Under the pieces are notes generated by a model that did no database searches, was not told the DNA's origin, and saw only the letters and a list, made by a program, of their open reading frames with translations. A stretch of DNA of 64,000 bases, taken from contig NC_073744.1 in NCBI RefSeq assembly GCF_029784135.1, positions 80,393,935 through 80,457,934 on the forward strand. The letters run 5' to 3'. Shown here in pieces: positions 1 through 11,505 of the stretch. Position numbers and translations under genes: made by a program. This stretch comes from Toxorhynchites rutilus septentrionalis. Taxonomy: Eukaryota; Arthropoda; Insecta; Diptera; Culicidae. Numbering within the stretch: position 1 is the stretch's first letter; every line of letters starts with the position of its first letter.

Positions 1-3000
1 TCTAATTCATGGGTTAGTTGCCTCCAAAGTACGTTGAACTCCATACGGAATCAAGACGCTAAAAGTCAGGGTCGACCTATTCGCGTTAAAATGCCGTCTG
101 TATAATTCCGTTATTTACATTTAGCTTTAGCAGCCATCGGGAATTGACAATTTTGCGTGTTATCTAGTGTCGATCCGCTCGATCACCTGCGGCTTCAAAT
201 GTTCGCACATAGGTGTCGCTGATAGCTATTTAAATTTGTTCAGCAATCGAGAAAACAACAAACAAATTTCCTCGCGAAGGCGATGTGCCCCATTGGTTTA
301 GCTTTTTTGTTCTTGTTATTTCCTACAAACGAACATTCGACGCTGATTACATTACGCAACACCTGTAAACATCTTGGACAGAAGCAATATACAACAGTTC
401 GTATTTTGACACGTGCTGCCGAAGACTTCTTCTGTTTGTTTATTTGTTTTCCCCGCTGGTTTGATGACTCATCGATCGTTACTGCTGCCGTGTGGATGAT
501 GTCACCGACGTGTGATGCATTTCTTGATCAACGTGACTTCAACGGCTGAATGCATTGGCATCGACGCTCACATCATCATCATCATCAACAACATTATCGT
601 CAACCTCATCTACTTTCATGTCGGTCGTAGATGTTGCGTTGCGCTTAGCATTTAATAGCGATTATATTGAATCAATCGAGTGATTTACGTAATGTTCGAA
701 ACTAATGGATTCAAGTTCAAGTACAAGGTGAAATTCCTGTTGTAAGATGAAATAGTGCACTGAGAATACAAGGTTTCTATCGACAACTGAACCCGTATGC
801 TTTTTCAGACATCATAATTACGTTAAATTTGGATAGACCACCCATTAAATTATACTCCATTATGAAACATGAGATATAACAGAGTTAATTTTATGACATT
901 TCATTGTATTTAATCAAAACCTTTATCCCTTACATAAGCGCGGAGAAGCGCTAATAAAATATCTTTATTCTCATTCTCATCTAGCGCCAACGATTTTAAT
1001 TTCCCCCATCTGGATAGGGCTCTAAAACTGGAACGACAAAAAGCGATCGGAGCGATATGGGTGAGAAAGGCGCACTCTTTCCGTGTCGTCAGCTAATAAA
1101 ACCACTCGGTGGTGGGAACGCTTCGCATCGCAAGGGTCATAAAACGATTCTCATAATTCCGTGAAACAAACGTCATACATGGATGACACGTTGCTGGAGA
1201 ATGCGCGGCTTAAGTTATTATAAAACAGAGTGACACGCACGATGTGCGTGCGGTACGCAACGCGAGGTTTTATGGCAATTCCAGCTTTGAAACCAAACCA
1301 AGTGCCAACAGCCAAAGCCGATGAGTTGAACAGAAATAATGTTTCCAGAAACTAGTTGAGCACAGGGGGGGGGGCTAATTTATTTGTTTTGTTTTGCGCA
1401 AAAGCTGTCAAATGTCATGCGTTATGTGTTGGGAGGCCAAGGACGCGAGGGTCGAAATCAAGCGGCGGGATTTAAAATTGTAATACCCTCACAATGCTAA
1501 ATACTATCCGATTTTCTAATGACTCCGTTTGTCTCGAGGGATTGTTTTGACACCTGCAAGACGTGTAATCAAATCATGACAGATTTCAAAACCCTAGTGT
1601 TAACATTCCAAACAACTTTTAGCCACAAAACGATTGATTAAATGAAAATCGTGCCAAGCTGTTGTGCCAAGCTGTTGTGCCAAGCAGCTGGCAGTGTTTT
1701 TAGGAGATGCTGTGAGATATCAGAACCTATCGCTACCTTCAATACTATTCATTGATTCGCTTCAGTTTTTTTGCATTCAATTGGATCCAACGATATAGAG
1801 CTTAAGAGCATCCGTATACACAATTGTATTACCCGGTGGAATGAACTAGGAAACATCGTTGAAGAAAAACGAAAACAATGGCGACCAAATATTTTTTTCT
1901 GCAACTTTAAGTCCAGTGTTCACGCACATCACTTGCGTAAATTGCGAGTCCTTCTGAGTGTAAAGTAACTACGAGCGCAGTCTTCAATCGTTATATTTTT
2001 GTGTGATCAATTAAAATAAAATAAAATTACAATTTGCTACTATTCCCCTTACCCTTTTCAAGTGTCCAGATGGTATATGGATAGCCTCATAGTACTTTGA
2101 AATTATTGTAATTTTCATTCGATTTTTTCAAGGTGTCCATTTTTCCTGGCAGGGTGTCGATTCATCTAAATACACTAATTTTTTTTATTTACATATTCTG
2201 TAAAATGGTTCAGCTCCGTCTGCGAATGACGGATCTCTATAGTAGCATGTCCGAAAATGAACCTGAAATTATTGAGAACCATAACAGTGTGCCCAAAGAC
2301 CATAAGAGGATGGTTGTATTAGCTGTTATCCACGGTTATTATGCAAAGTAAGAAATGGATAAATCCCTAAGTCAGGAATTCCCTTTGTGACCTTCTCATG
2401 TTGAAAACTATATCGTATATTCGATGAATATTAAAAAAAGTTTCTCTGCGACCTTCTCAGGTTGCCTAAAGTAACCTCGGTCGAGACAATTGAATACATA
2501 TTAATAAAAATATTTTAAATGTATGTACAAGCTCAAGCTCAAGTTCACAGATTCTGTATAATGGTTCATGTATAGTTGAGGAGAGGTTCTGTAACATTTG
2601 AAGTCACAGAAACATGGCAGGTTTTGCGAGTATGTGGAATTGCTTAGGGTGTCGGGATTACCCTGATTTCCCCTACAACATAACGGAAGCCGAACGCATA
2701 CGAATAAATGTGTGCTTATAGAAGATCCTCATCAATATTATACAAACATTGTAGATCTAAATTTTGTTTTTCAAGCATCACGAAAATAAATTCCAAAGTG
2801 TTAAGAATTATTCGAAGTGTTGTTCAATTCTGCAGTGGAAATCACATCCAGTGGTCTTTATCAAGACCAATGTGCCACATTCCTGAGCTATCAACATCGA
2901 GGCATCCGCAAGTTTCGCCATTCCCTATCAATAGTCAGAGCCACCACAGACCCAATAACCATAATATAAGATAGGACAAACAAAGGAAGAGAGCGTATTT

Positions 3001-3659
3001 TTTGGGAAGAAGTATCAATAACTGTGTTCTACAATAATGTCTCAAATAAATGGGGCTACAACATTGTTGAACTATGTTTACCTCTATCTATAAAGATAAG
3101 AAAGTTATATTTTTTATTTCATCAACAATTTTGATCACCCTATTTTTAATAACATCATTTTCGGAACTAATCGAACATAAATGAATGAAAAAATGGGGGA
3201 GCAGAGATTCCTTGTACCGAACAACTAATCAGAGTGCAGGATTTTCTTTTATATAATGATTGATATTTTCCAATGGTTCGATAGTTAGTTTCATTGAACA
3301 TATTATTTTCTTCATTGAAATAAATTGTTATGGATTGCCTAAATCAATTGATGTTAAAATCTCGTAAATCCAATGGAAAATGCCTGAGCAGTAAGCGTTC
3401 GAAATTGGACAATTTTCGCGATGCGATCGATTGGCCGTTTTTAAATTAGTACCTCCAATATGTTTCCTCCCGAAAAACATAATCCTATGTCAAAACAATC
3501 AATTAAACGAGTTTTATTCGCTCGTACTTCCGTCCCGAAGACTCTCGCTAGGTTATAAATAGCGCATCTCTGCTACTGCAAATGGTTGAGCTCAGTTGCT
3601 ACTCTGCTCCGGTACAAATTTTTGGAGAGCTTCAGATTTTGATGAAAGGGTATTGCTAG
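1..3659. other. gene-poor stretch, nothing recognised
   Basis: No reading frame here shows a recognisable domain or a convincing exon structure. The short open frames (60-90 codons) have no family resemblance I can identify. Visible features are a CATCATCAT-rich stretch near 570-590, a run of ten G near 1365, a 13-bp tandem repeat at 1651-1685, and two similar short blocks containing GACCTTCTCA near 2390 and 2450. The sequence could be intergenic or intronic DNA of a host gene. Confidence 0.5.
1651..1685. repeat. 13-bp tandem repeat, about 2.7 units
   Basis: The unit GTGCCAAGCTGTT occurs twice in perfect succession, followed by a partial third copy that diverges after GTGCCAAGC. It is a short minisatellite with no evident function. 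Confidence 0.8.
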
Positions 3660-4360
3660 GTAAGGAAGTAAAAAGTGCCCCAAACGAAATCATATCAGCT
3701 CTATGTAAAATATTGTATGGGGTATCAATTAAGAATTTTTAACAATTTTTTTGAACCCCTATGTGAAAAACGTACTTTTAAATTTTTTGCACGGAATTGT
3801 CAATATCTTCAAGATAAAAATTGGAAAAAAGTACTGAAATTACATCTTAAAATTATATTATAATATTAATATTATTTAATATTACATATTGATTACATTT
3901 ATTACAAAAATATAACATTTTTTTCATCGAAAAGTACTAAAAAAAACTTTAAATATTTGATTTTTTTTGGGATTTAGAGATTCAGTACTATGCTTATTCG
4001 TATTTAGATGTGTTCCTACCTTTTATATTTTTGTGTCATTTTTTTCCAGAATTGGAATAGCGCGGTACGAAAAAATATATTTCCAAATTTTGATCATTTG
4101 TTATTGAATTTACAGACCCAGTACTGGTTTGATATGTATTTATATTTAAATATGTTCGTATGTGTTTTTTTATATTTGTGTTTTATTTTTCAAAATAATT
4201 CAAGAATTGCGCGATACGAAAAAATCTAATGAATTTTTAATTTTTTTTTCCAAATTTTTATCCTATGGTGAACAACATATTCTAATTTCTTATTTGGTAC
4301 TTTATACAATAATTTCCATGGAGCTGGTAATTTGGTTTGGGGCACTTTTTACTTCCTTAC
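3660..4360. mobile_element. MITE-like element with 26-bp terminal inverted repeats
   Basis: The two ends are perfect 26-bp inverted repeats (3660-3685 and 4335-4360) beginning GTAAGGAAGTAAAAAGTG. The ~700-bp interior is very AT-rich and has no coding capacity I recognise. Within it a ~145-bp block is repeated directly (about 3985-4105 and 4130-4260); both copies contain a run near GAATTG followed by a GATACGAAAAAAT-type string. The architecture fits a non-autonomous DNA transposon. I could not settle a target-site duplication, so the exact ends may lie a few bases away and the superfamily is unknown. Confidence 0.65.
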
Positions 4361-4467
4361 AAATCCAAATTACCTGATGTGCAACTTTTTGTTTTGCACC
4401 CAGTTGAATTCTCACTCCTTGCGCACACCTGCGCCCGGACGAATCAACGCGCACCGAAACAAAGTGG
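4361..4467. other. short spacer
   Basis: About 100 bp lie between two TIR elements. No feature was seen. Confidence 0.5.
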
Positions 4468-4471
4468 AAAT

Positions 4472-5149
4472 CTCACGTAACTTTTGAAAAGGTCCTATGT
4501 AACATTCTCATCAACTCGAGGAAAGCGAAGTTAAAGACCGGAACATTGTTCCGCGAATTGTTTCAAAAAGAATCGATCTTTATCACTACTTTTTACCACT
4601 AGCAGCCAATAATAACTCTGAAAACCCAATCGTAACTGTTGTAATGTGATTTTAGTTTGAAATTGGAGCCTCCGAGCGAAAAATGCTACATTGGACGTTT
4701 TGCCTGTCCGCTTTGTACATTGGACAAATTACGTTGCATAAAACATTTGCAAAAAAAACTATTGAACAACGATCCAAATACATACACTTCGTGTGTTAAA
4801 AGCGGATCATTATTTTTATCACTCGTTGAATTGCACTTAAACGATATTTATACCCGAAAATAACGAAAACCCAAAATGTCCGAAGTGCGACTTCGTGTTG
4901 TTTTGCTTGGTTTGTTACTTCGGACGTTTCGAGCGTCAGAGTAAAGTGGCGTCCGAAGTAACAGTCGAGGGCTTAAAATTCGAATCTGTACATTGGACAT
5001 TTTTTGTATCGGTGATAAAAAGGTGAAAAGAATAGATAGTTGAACGGTTGTTTTCGCAATGCATTCAATGATTGAGAACTAATAGCGTGCATCCATTGAC
5101 TCGATTTGTTCACATTTGTTACTTAGGACCTTTTCAAAAGTTACGCGAG
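4472..5149 (+). mobile_element. 678-bp TIR element, copy 1, 4-bp TSD AAAT
   Basis: The ends are inverted repeats of about 30 bp beginning CTCACGTAACTTTTGAAAAG on the left and CTCGCGTAACTTTTGAAAAG on the right strand. The element is flanked by AAAT on both sides (4468-4471 and 5150-5153), an apparent 4-bp target duplication. The interior has no long coding frame and carries recurring short motifs (TACATTGGAC, GTCCGAAGTAAC). A second copy lies in the opposite orientation at 5947-6622. Non-autonomous DNA transposon is the best description; the 4-bp TSD argues against Tc1/mariner, PIF/Harbinger and hAT. Confidence 0.75.
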
Positions 5150-5320
5150 AAATGTTTTGTTCTCAACACCGTTCCCTTTAAAGTTCGAACATCCTTTCTG
5201 CACCGTATCCTTACACCGGTGTATATACCCAATTTTAAACCGCGCTCGAATCTTGTTTGTTTGCTTTGCTTTCTCTGTTGAGGCGGTGGGTATGGGGACG
5301 CGCTGTTGTTTTTATGCTTA

Positions 5321-6690
5321 AGGTTGGTTTAGAGTCCCCGTGAACGTGAACATGAATAGGTGATGGAATAGTATGACCATTTCACGGTGAACTACAATTC
5401 GAAACAACTAAAAAAACGTGGTGGATAAAATGTTTATGTTCACGTTCACGTTCATATTAAAAGTTCGCCAGTAAACGTGAAGTAAATAAACATCGAGCTT
5501 CAATAAAGTAATTCGTATAAAATATACAGTTGTTTACGGATCAACCCGAAGCAACGAAGTTTTTCAATCCGTGCAGAGATCCCAATGAAACTGCATCCAT
5601 ATCGAAATATTCATTGAAAACTCGAGAATTGCTAAACATATCCTTTTACAGTTCACGGTGAAATAATTTTCAGAATGCCTTGGGACATTCGAACGTGAAC
5701 ATGAACGGAGAAATATTTTGACGTCTATATTCACCACTATTTACACGTTCACGTTCACCGAAGTTGGTGAACTATGGTGAGTTCACCAACATCACGATTC
5801 CACGGTGGAAATTCAGAATCGTTGTGAAATATTGAATCAATCAACTTTTATCAATATGAATGAATTGTGCTTAAACATGTTTTTGAACTAGAAAATGCTT
5901 CTTCCTATCGTTTCAAGATGTTTTCCTCGCGTTTTATATATGAACTCTCGCGTAACTTTTGAAAAGGTCCTAAGTAACAAATGTAAACAAATCGAGTTAA
6001 TGGATGCACACTATTAGTTATCAATCATTTAATGCATTGAGAAAACAATCGTTCAAGTATCTATCCTTTTCGCCTTTTTATCGCCGATATAAAAAATGAC
6101 CAATGTACAGATTCGAATTTTAAGCACTCGATTGTTACTTCGGACATCACTTTCCTCTGACGCTCGATACGTCCGAAGTAACAAAGCAACCAATACAACA
6201 CGAAATCGCACTTCGGTCATTTTGAGTTTTTGTCATTTTCGGGTGTTGGTATCGTTTTTAGTTCAATTCAACGAGTTATAAAACTAATGATCTGCTTTTA
6301 GCACGAAGTGCAAGTATTTGGATCGTTGTTCAATAGTTATTTTCAAATTCTCATCGTGCAACGGTATTTTTCCAATGTACAAAGCGGTCAGTCAAAACGC
6401 CCAATGTAACATTTTTCGCTCGAAGGCTTCAATTTCAAACCAAAATCACATGACAACAGTTACGATTGGTTTTTCAGAGTTATTATTGACTGTTAGTGGT
6501 AAAAGTAGTGATAAAGATTGATTCCTTTTGAAACAATTCGCGGAACAATATTCCGATCTTCAACTCCGTTTTTCTCGAGTTGATGTGAATGGTACATAGG
6601 ACCTTTTCAAAAGTTACGCGAGAACTGTTGAATTATTAACAAAAAAAGTGTTTGTCCGCATTCACGTTCACGGGAACTCTAAGCCTACCT
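5321..6690 (+). mobile_element. 1.37-kb TIR element with 3-bp TTA TSD, containing a nested element
   Basis: The left end AGGTTGGTTTAGAGTC and the right end (reverse complement AGGTAGGCTTAGAGTT) are imperfect inverted repeats that continue into CGTGAACGTGAA on both sides. TTA flanks both ends (5318-5320 and 6691-6693). A TWA-type 3-bp duplication is the hallmark of PIF/Harbinger elements, so a Harbinger-type MITE is inferred. Interior copies of GTGAACGTGAAC-type motifs occur at about 5440 and 5690-5760. The complete 676-bp element at 5947-6622 is inserted inside it, so the unit was about 690 bp before that event. Confidence 0.6.
5947..6622 (-). mobile_element. 676-bp TIR element, copy 2 (inverted), 4-bp TSD AACT
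   Basis: This is the same family as the element at 4472-5149 but in the reverse orientation. It has the same CTCGCGTAAC-type termini and is flanked by AACT on both sides (5943-5946 and 6623-6626). The two TSDs differ (AAAT versus AACT), so these are independent insertions rather than one inverted segmental duplication. It sits within the larger TTA-flanked element. Confidence 0.75.
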
Positions 6691-6697
6691 TTAGCTT

Positions 6698-7467
6698 AGA
6701 ACGAGCGAAGACGGGCGCTAGAATTTTATATGTGTGTGTGTATAGAATGAGGCTTGCACCACACAAGTGAGAAGGAATGTTTGGTATCTGCATTCTGCGC
6801 CGTGCTGATTTTGGGTTCACTTGTTTCTGAGTTCGGTGCGCTTCGTATCAAGAGAGTATAGGGGAAAAGTGATTAAATGAACACCCCAAAGAATATGCCC
6901 ATTTACTGCGTCCACATACCGTTACAATTTTCGTTCTTCAAAGAATATTACAGCTTAACTAATTGTTGTTCAAGATATCAAAGGTTTTTGTTACAAAAAA
7001 TAAAAATAGTACATTTTTAATCAAAAGAAAAAAAGGTGTAAATTCGAGCATTTTTAATTTTCATGCGGTTAAAATGATCGCATGGTAGTGGTAAAATGAA
7101 CAATTACTCATATCAGATAGATTTATGCGTTGTTCCCAATGAGGTACATATGAGGTAAAGCAGTAGGCCGAGTATATTAGTATTGGTAAACAAAATATGG
7201 TGTTGTCATTATTTGCATTCAATATGGAATGTATATGGAAGAGACGAAACAATATTTAAATAACTCACAATTTGATGATGTCATGAGCCAAAATGTGCAT
7301 GAAATCTTGTGACTGATTGTTTTTCAATAGATGATAATTGTATTGTGACTTACTTCCATCATTTAAGGAGCAAAAACGTCCAAGGAACAGTCTTATTCTT
7401 AGTCCTCGGAAAAAGCGGAATTTTCGAAGAAATATTGCTTAATTGTAAACTATTTTTCTCAACTCAC
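6698..7467. other. intergenic, nothing recognised
   Basis: A short TG microsatellite lies near 6730-6742. No gene or transposon signature was seen in the remaining AT-rich sequence. Confidence 0.4.
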
Positions 7468-7480
7468 ATACACCTGTACT

Positions 7481-7764
7481 TCTTCTTCTTCTTCTTCTTC
7501 AATGGCACTAACGTTCCTAGAGGAACTTCGCCGTCTCAACGTAGTATTACTTGCGTCATTTTTATTAGTACTTAGTTGAGATTTCTATGCCAAATAACAC
7601 GCCTTGCAATGCATTCTGAGTGGCAAGCTCTAGTATACGCGTGATCACAGTGCAAGTCGGAGGAAATTTCTTTGACGAAAAATTCCCCCGACCAGAACGG
7701 GAATCGAACCCGAACACCCGGCATGTTAGTTATGACGCTAACCACTCTGCCACGGGAGCACAAA
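7481..7764 (-). mobile_element. complete tRNA-derived SINE (Feilai-like)
   Basis: Read on the minus strand, the element opens with a tRNA-like head: an A-box region GGCAGAGTGGTTAGCG and a B box GGGTTCGATTCCC. A body follows, ending GTTAGTGCCATT and then a GAA-repeat tail (TTC repeats at 7481-7500 on the + strand). A 13-bp duplication ATACACCTGTACT flanks it (7468-7480 and 7765-7777), so both ends are certain. The head is a pol III promoter, not a working tRNA gene, because the sequence does not fold with a clean acceptor stem and is followed by a long body and tail. Resemblance to the mosquito Feilai family is from memory of its tail. Confidence 0.88.
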
Positions 7765-7777
7765 ATACACCTGTACT

Positions 7778-9000
7778 AGGAGCCTTCAAAATATCATCAT
7801 ATTACCGCGAAAATAACGAAAATTTGTTTGTTTCTATGAAGGTGGGAGAGTAAAAATGACACACAAAAATACCACTTTTGTTCATCTTTTCCGACATAAT
7901 TTCACAAATATCCACTGCACACTGTCACATTATACGCATATTCGTTGGGAATTCAACGAAAATATCTGTTTTTAATTGATAAAAAAACTTTCCGAAAAAA
8001 GCATTTTAACATGGATGTGGAATGCAATTGAATATAAACACAAATATCGACGTCACAATGTGAAATGTAGCTATGGCAGCGCATGCTATCACGCACACTA
8101 CGCTCGCAAATTTTGTCACCTGCTCCACCTAATAATCCTTCTCATGGCGTTGTTCTTTATCTAAATGTGTTTAAATCATTTTTGAAATAGTAAGTACATG
8201 TATGAATCAAGCGGAGCTTATTCACCTACAGTAGTAATTAAAACGCTTCACTTATTGAGGTTTGCTTTTGGTAGAGGTGGCATATTTTTTCAGGGTGAAA
8301 GCCACAAAAGGAACCCTTTGAAAAGCAACATGTAATGAGGTAGATCAGCTTTGGAAAACATAACATTGTTAGTCGTTATTCAGTGGTGGCTCATTTTGCC
8401 CCAAACAACAAAGTAATTTCGAATGCGAATTAATCACTGAAAGCAAACAAAATATCTGTTTACCTCTTATTGAATACGTGAACAGTTGTCCAAACTGATG
8501 ATTTGTCGAAGATATCAGGTCGAATAATTGAAATTTCACTGGAAATTTCTTAAATACGATGCGCACAAAATTACATCCGAATGGCTACCGTGAGAGAAAT
8601 TTCTGTTTCATTTATTATTTTTTTTACATTTGACAGTTTCATGCATAACAGGGTGTCTTAAATAGCTTCAAATGTTCTAAGAATAGGATAATGAAGAAGT
8701 ATCAACTGGTTTATAGTTAAATTATCAAAGTTTGAGCACTGGTTTTTGAAGACTGCTCACGAGCCTGGCCCCTTATTTGATTCGTATTTTATAACACGCT
8801 GTATTCAGCAGGTGCGTTAATAATGCACCCTAGTAAACGGCAGCCAATTGCTGGGAAGCGGAATCGTTTCCAAGCGATGGAGGTCCTCAATATCCTACCT
8901 ATATTGCTGTGTTCTCTTCTTGTTCATGTAATGGCGATTTATTAGTGCAAAGAATTCGTTTTTCCAAATTGGGCCAGATTAGAAAAATCGGATCGTGGTA
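7778..9000. other. intergenic, nothing recognised
   Basis: No coding or repeat signature is identifiable. Short frames are present on both strands without family resemblance. Confidence 0.35.
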
Positions 9001-9009
9001 GTTAGTAAT

Positions 9010-9535
9010 GTTGATATAGCATGTGTGAGTGAAACATGGCTGTGCGAAAGTATTGATGACTCCTTTATAATTATCAATGGTCATAATATTGTTCTACATG
9101 ATCGAGTTGGACGACTAAGACGCCATATTTTATTTAAAAAACAGTATTGAAGAATTAGGTACTATTTCATTGAAAAAAGGGTCTTTCTCAATATTATTTT
9201 CAAGGTAAATAATCAAACAGGAGCTAGTAGTACATTTTTTTCAACAATAGAAAAAATTGTTCAGAATAAATTACTTATGAGTATAGCTTACTACGCCCCC
9301 CCTGAAATGGACTGTTTAGTAGAAAACATATTTTCTTCGTGGATGATTTCAACACTAACATGTTGGGCAATGGCTCACCCAAACGTGTCAAGCTGTCTCA
9401 GTGCTACTCTTTCCTTGTATTGATTAGGAAATGACTATTCTTTTTTTCAACTTGAGTTATCCCTCACAAATAAACCATCGAATGTGTTGATATTTGGTCT
9501 TTCACCACAACGATTCATCGAGCTACTTAATAACC
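9010..9535 (+). pseudogene. Jockey-type LINE endonuclease relic
   Basis: The frame from 9010 reads VDIACVSETWL, then a GHNIVLHDRVGR-type segment, which is the AP endonuclease signature (VSETWL) of Jockey-clade non-LTR ORF2 proteins. After stops and frameshifts a second stretch at about 9265-9535 reads YYAPP and then DDFNTN..GNGSPKR, matching the downstream D-x-N endonuclease block. No reverse transcriptase follows. It is a decayed internal fragment without visible ends. It is the same general family as the Jockey copy at 38.8-41.5 kb, although the two retain different parts. Confidence 0.7.
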
Positions 9536-9619
9536 AAAAAAACCTACCTATATAACCAAAAAATCCATTCCCGCAGAAGACTGATGAACTCCTCGAAATT
9601 TCGTTGGTGGCCTGAACTT

Positions 9620-11503
9620 GTAAACAAATAATGCAATTCCAGACCGTGTTGAATGCCTTAATTCCTAGCCAAACAACACTCCCACTGGACAAGTACGTTA
9701 CGGAGACACACGCTCCAAAACGTGAGCAGCGGGAGATTGATGGTGGGAAAATTTGCACAAGCACTCTGCAAGCATACGACACCGACGGGGGCGATGAAGG
9801 AGGATTTGTGATTTACGAGCTACCAAAGCTGGTTCTGACAGACCGCCCTGCTGTTACACACTTTGGCATGCCGCTGAGAGAGCACCATAAATTTCCGCGC
9901 GGGATAAAAGCGGCGCGTTCCCCAACGCGGCATTACTAATTTCCGTGAACTAATTTCCAAAATAGGCGAAGAAACTAGATATGCTGTTGCTTCCCGCTGG
10001 CGTCAAGCGTCGATAAAGTATCGAATGGGTACATAAAACAAACAAATAAACAGTCAAAGGAGGGAACGTACGAACGTATGACAGATTGTAGTCCCGGACA
10101 TAGCATTTGGCTGATAGCTACGATTTGGCGGGTGCGTGAAACGAGTGAATGATGAGATGTTATGATATAGCAAATATGTCATTCATTCTCGCTGCACAGA
10201 TGCGTTGGACGGAACGTGGATAATGATGTTCCAACTTATACAACGCAAGATACAGATTACTAACACCTTCTATTGGAACATAATGAATTTCTGTTTACTA
10301 GACACCACATGTCTTTGTTCCGGTACTACGGGAGGATAGTTCAAATTCCAGCAACGATTTGGCATCACAATACGATCCCATGCTGTTAAATCGTGACGCC
10401 TCCGTAAAATGGCTGCACTTCATTATTAAATAAACTGTGAAACGACAACGGTGTAATGATAAAAATGATATAATAAAACATAACAGCCGACCCGAAAGCG
10501 TCCGCTGTTTCGCAGCACACGAGGCTCCGGTCGCCCTGCTCCGACGCAAATCCGTGTCACGTTCTGCTCGCTCAACAACAGGAATTTCTTGAATGAAAAT
10601 TGTTTTGTTTTGTTTGAATGTCTTTTACCGCTCCGCCCTCACTCCCATCACTTTTGTCGGAGGTTTCCTGAGCGAGCCGAGAAAGCTTTCCCCATTCATG
10701 AAAACATGAAACCATCCTGCAAGACTGCAGACGCACACAGGCACACGACTTGTTCGGAATGTTCATCGCTTTCTGTGTTCTCCAGTCATTTGATCAAAAA
10801 GGAATTGAAATCATGCTGCACTTTCTTGATGAGGGCCTTTTTGCGACGAAATGTGTAGGAATGTCGCTACGGTCGTCGGAACAATCAGAGATGCCAGCAC
10901 CGATAGAAAGCACGGCTTGGCAAGAATTTCTGTACCCAAGCTTAGGCCCCACCGGCGTCCGGTGCGAAGCAATCCGCAACGTGCAAACTTGATTCGAGTG
11001 TCCAAACTACTGGGAAGTTCGTTGATGGCATAATTGATGGTATCACCCGAAAAGCAACTGGGTGCTCAGTTACAACTTAGCGAGCACCAGACTCGCTAAG
11101 GATGTATCTGATTTTTTCTTCTATTCTTTCGGTTCAATTTTGTCACAGAATACCTTTGCCGATCACAGCAGAAAAGCATGAAGGCAAGAAACATATGACA
11201 GAAAGAACTGAGATGTTGTAATCGTGGCTACATGGCTCAAAGGACACATACAATTGCCACGTTCCAAATACGCAGAAGCCCGCTGGGACAGGTTTCTGTT
11301 GCATTCCAACTAGCTGATTTATTATAGTGTCTATACACATTTATTTATCGCGATAAGCGAATCCATCACTAGTGAACAACAATGGCGCGGTGGAACTGGT
11401 TGCGAGGGAAGGAATATGGACGCGGTGTCATTGTGGAATGAACGGAAGACAGAACGAACAGATGGGGCCTTTGTGCTACGGCATTTCATTGATTCTACGA
11501 TTA
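9620..11503. other. intergenic, nothing recognised
   Basis: Several overlapping open frames exist on both strands (for example 9631-9939 and 10589-10858). None has recognisable motifs, and the antisense frames are equally open, which argues for chance. The stretch is somewhat more GC-rich than its neighbours and could include unique host sequence. Confidence 0.35.
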
Positions 11504-11505
11504 TA

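Noticed and set aside
7680..7764. tRNA-like sequence with A and B boxes
   Set aside because: It is the head of a SINE with body, GAA-repeat tail and 13-bp target duplications, so it was not called a tRNA gene.
9447..9939. overlapping frames of about 100 codons on both strands
   Set aside because: They overlap or follow the Jockey endonuclease relic and have no family resemblance.
10589..11033. cluster of short open frames on both strands
   Set aside because: All frames are similarly open because of GC-richer composition; no motif or exon structure supports a gene.
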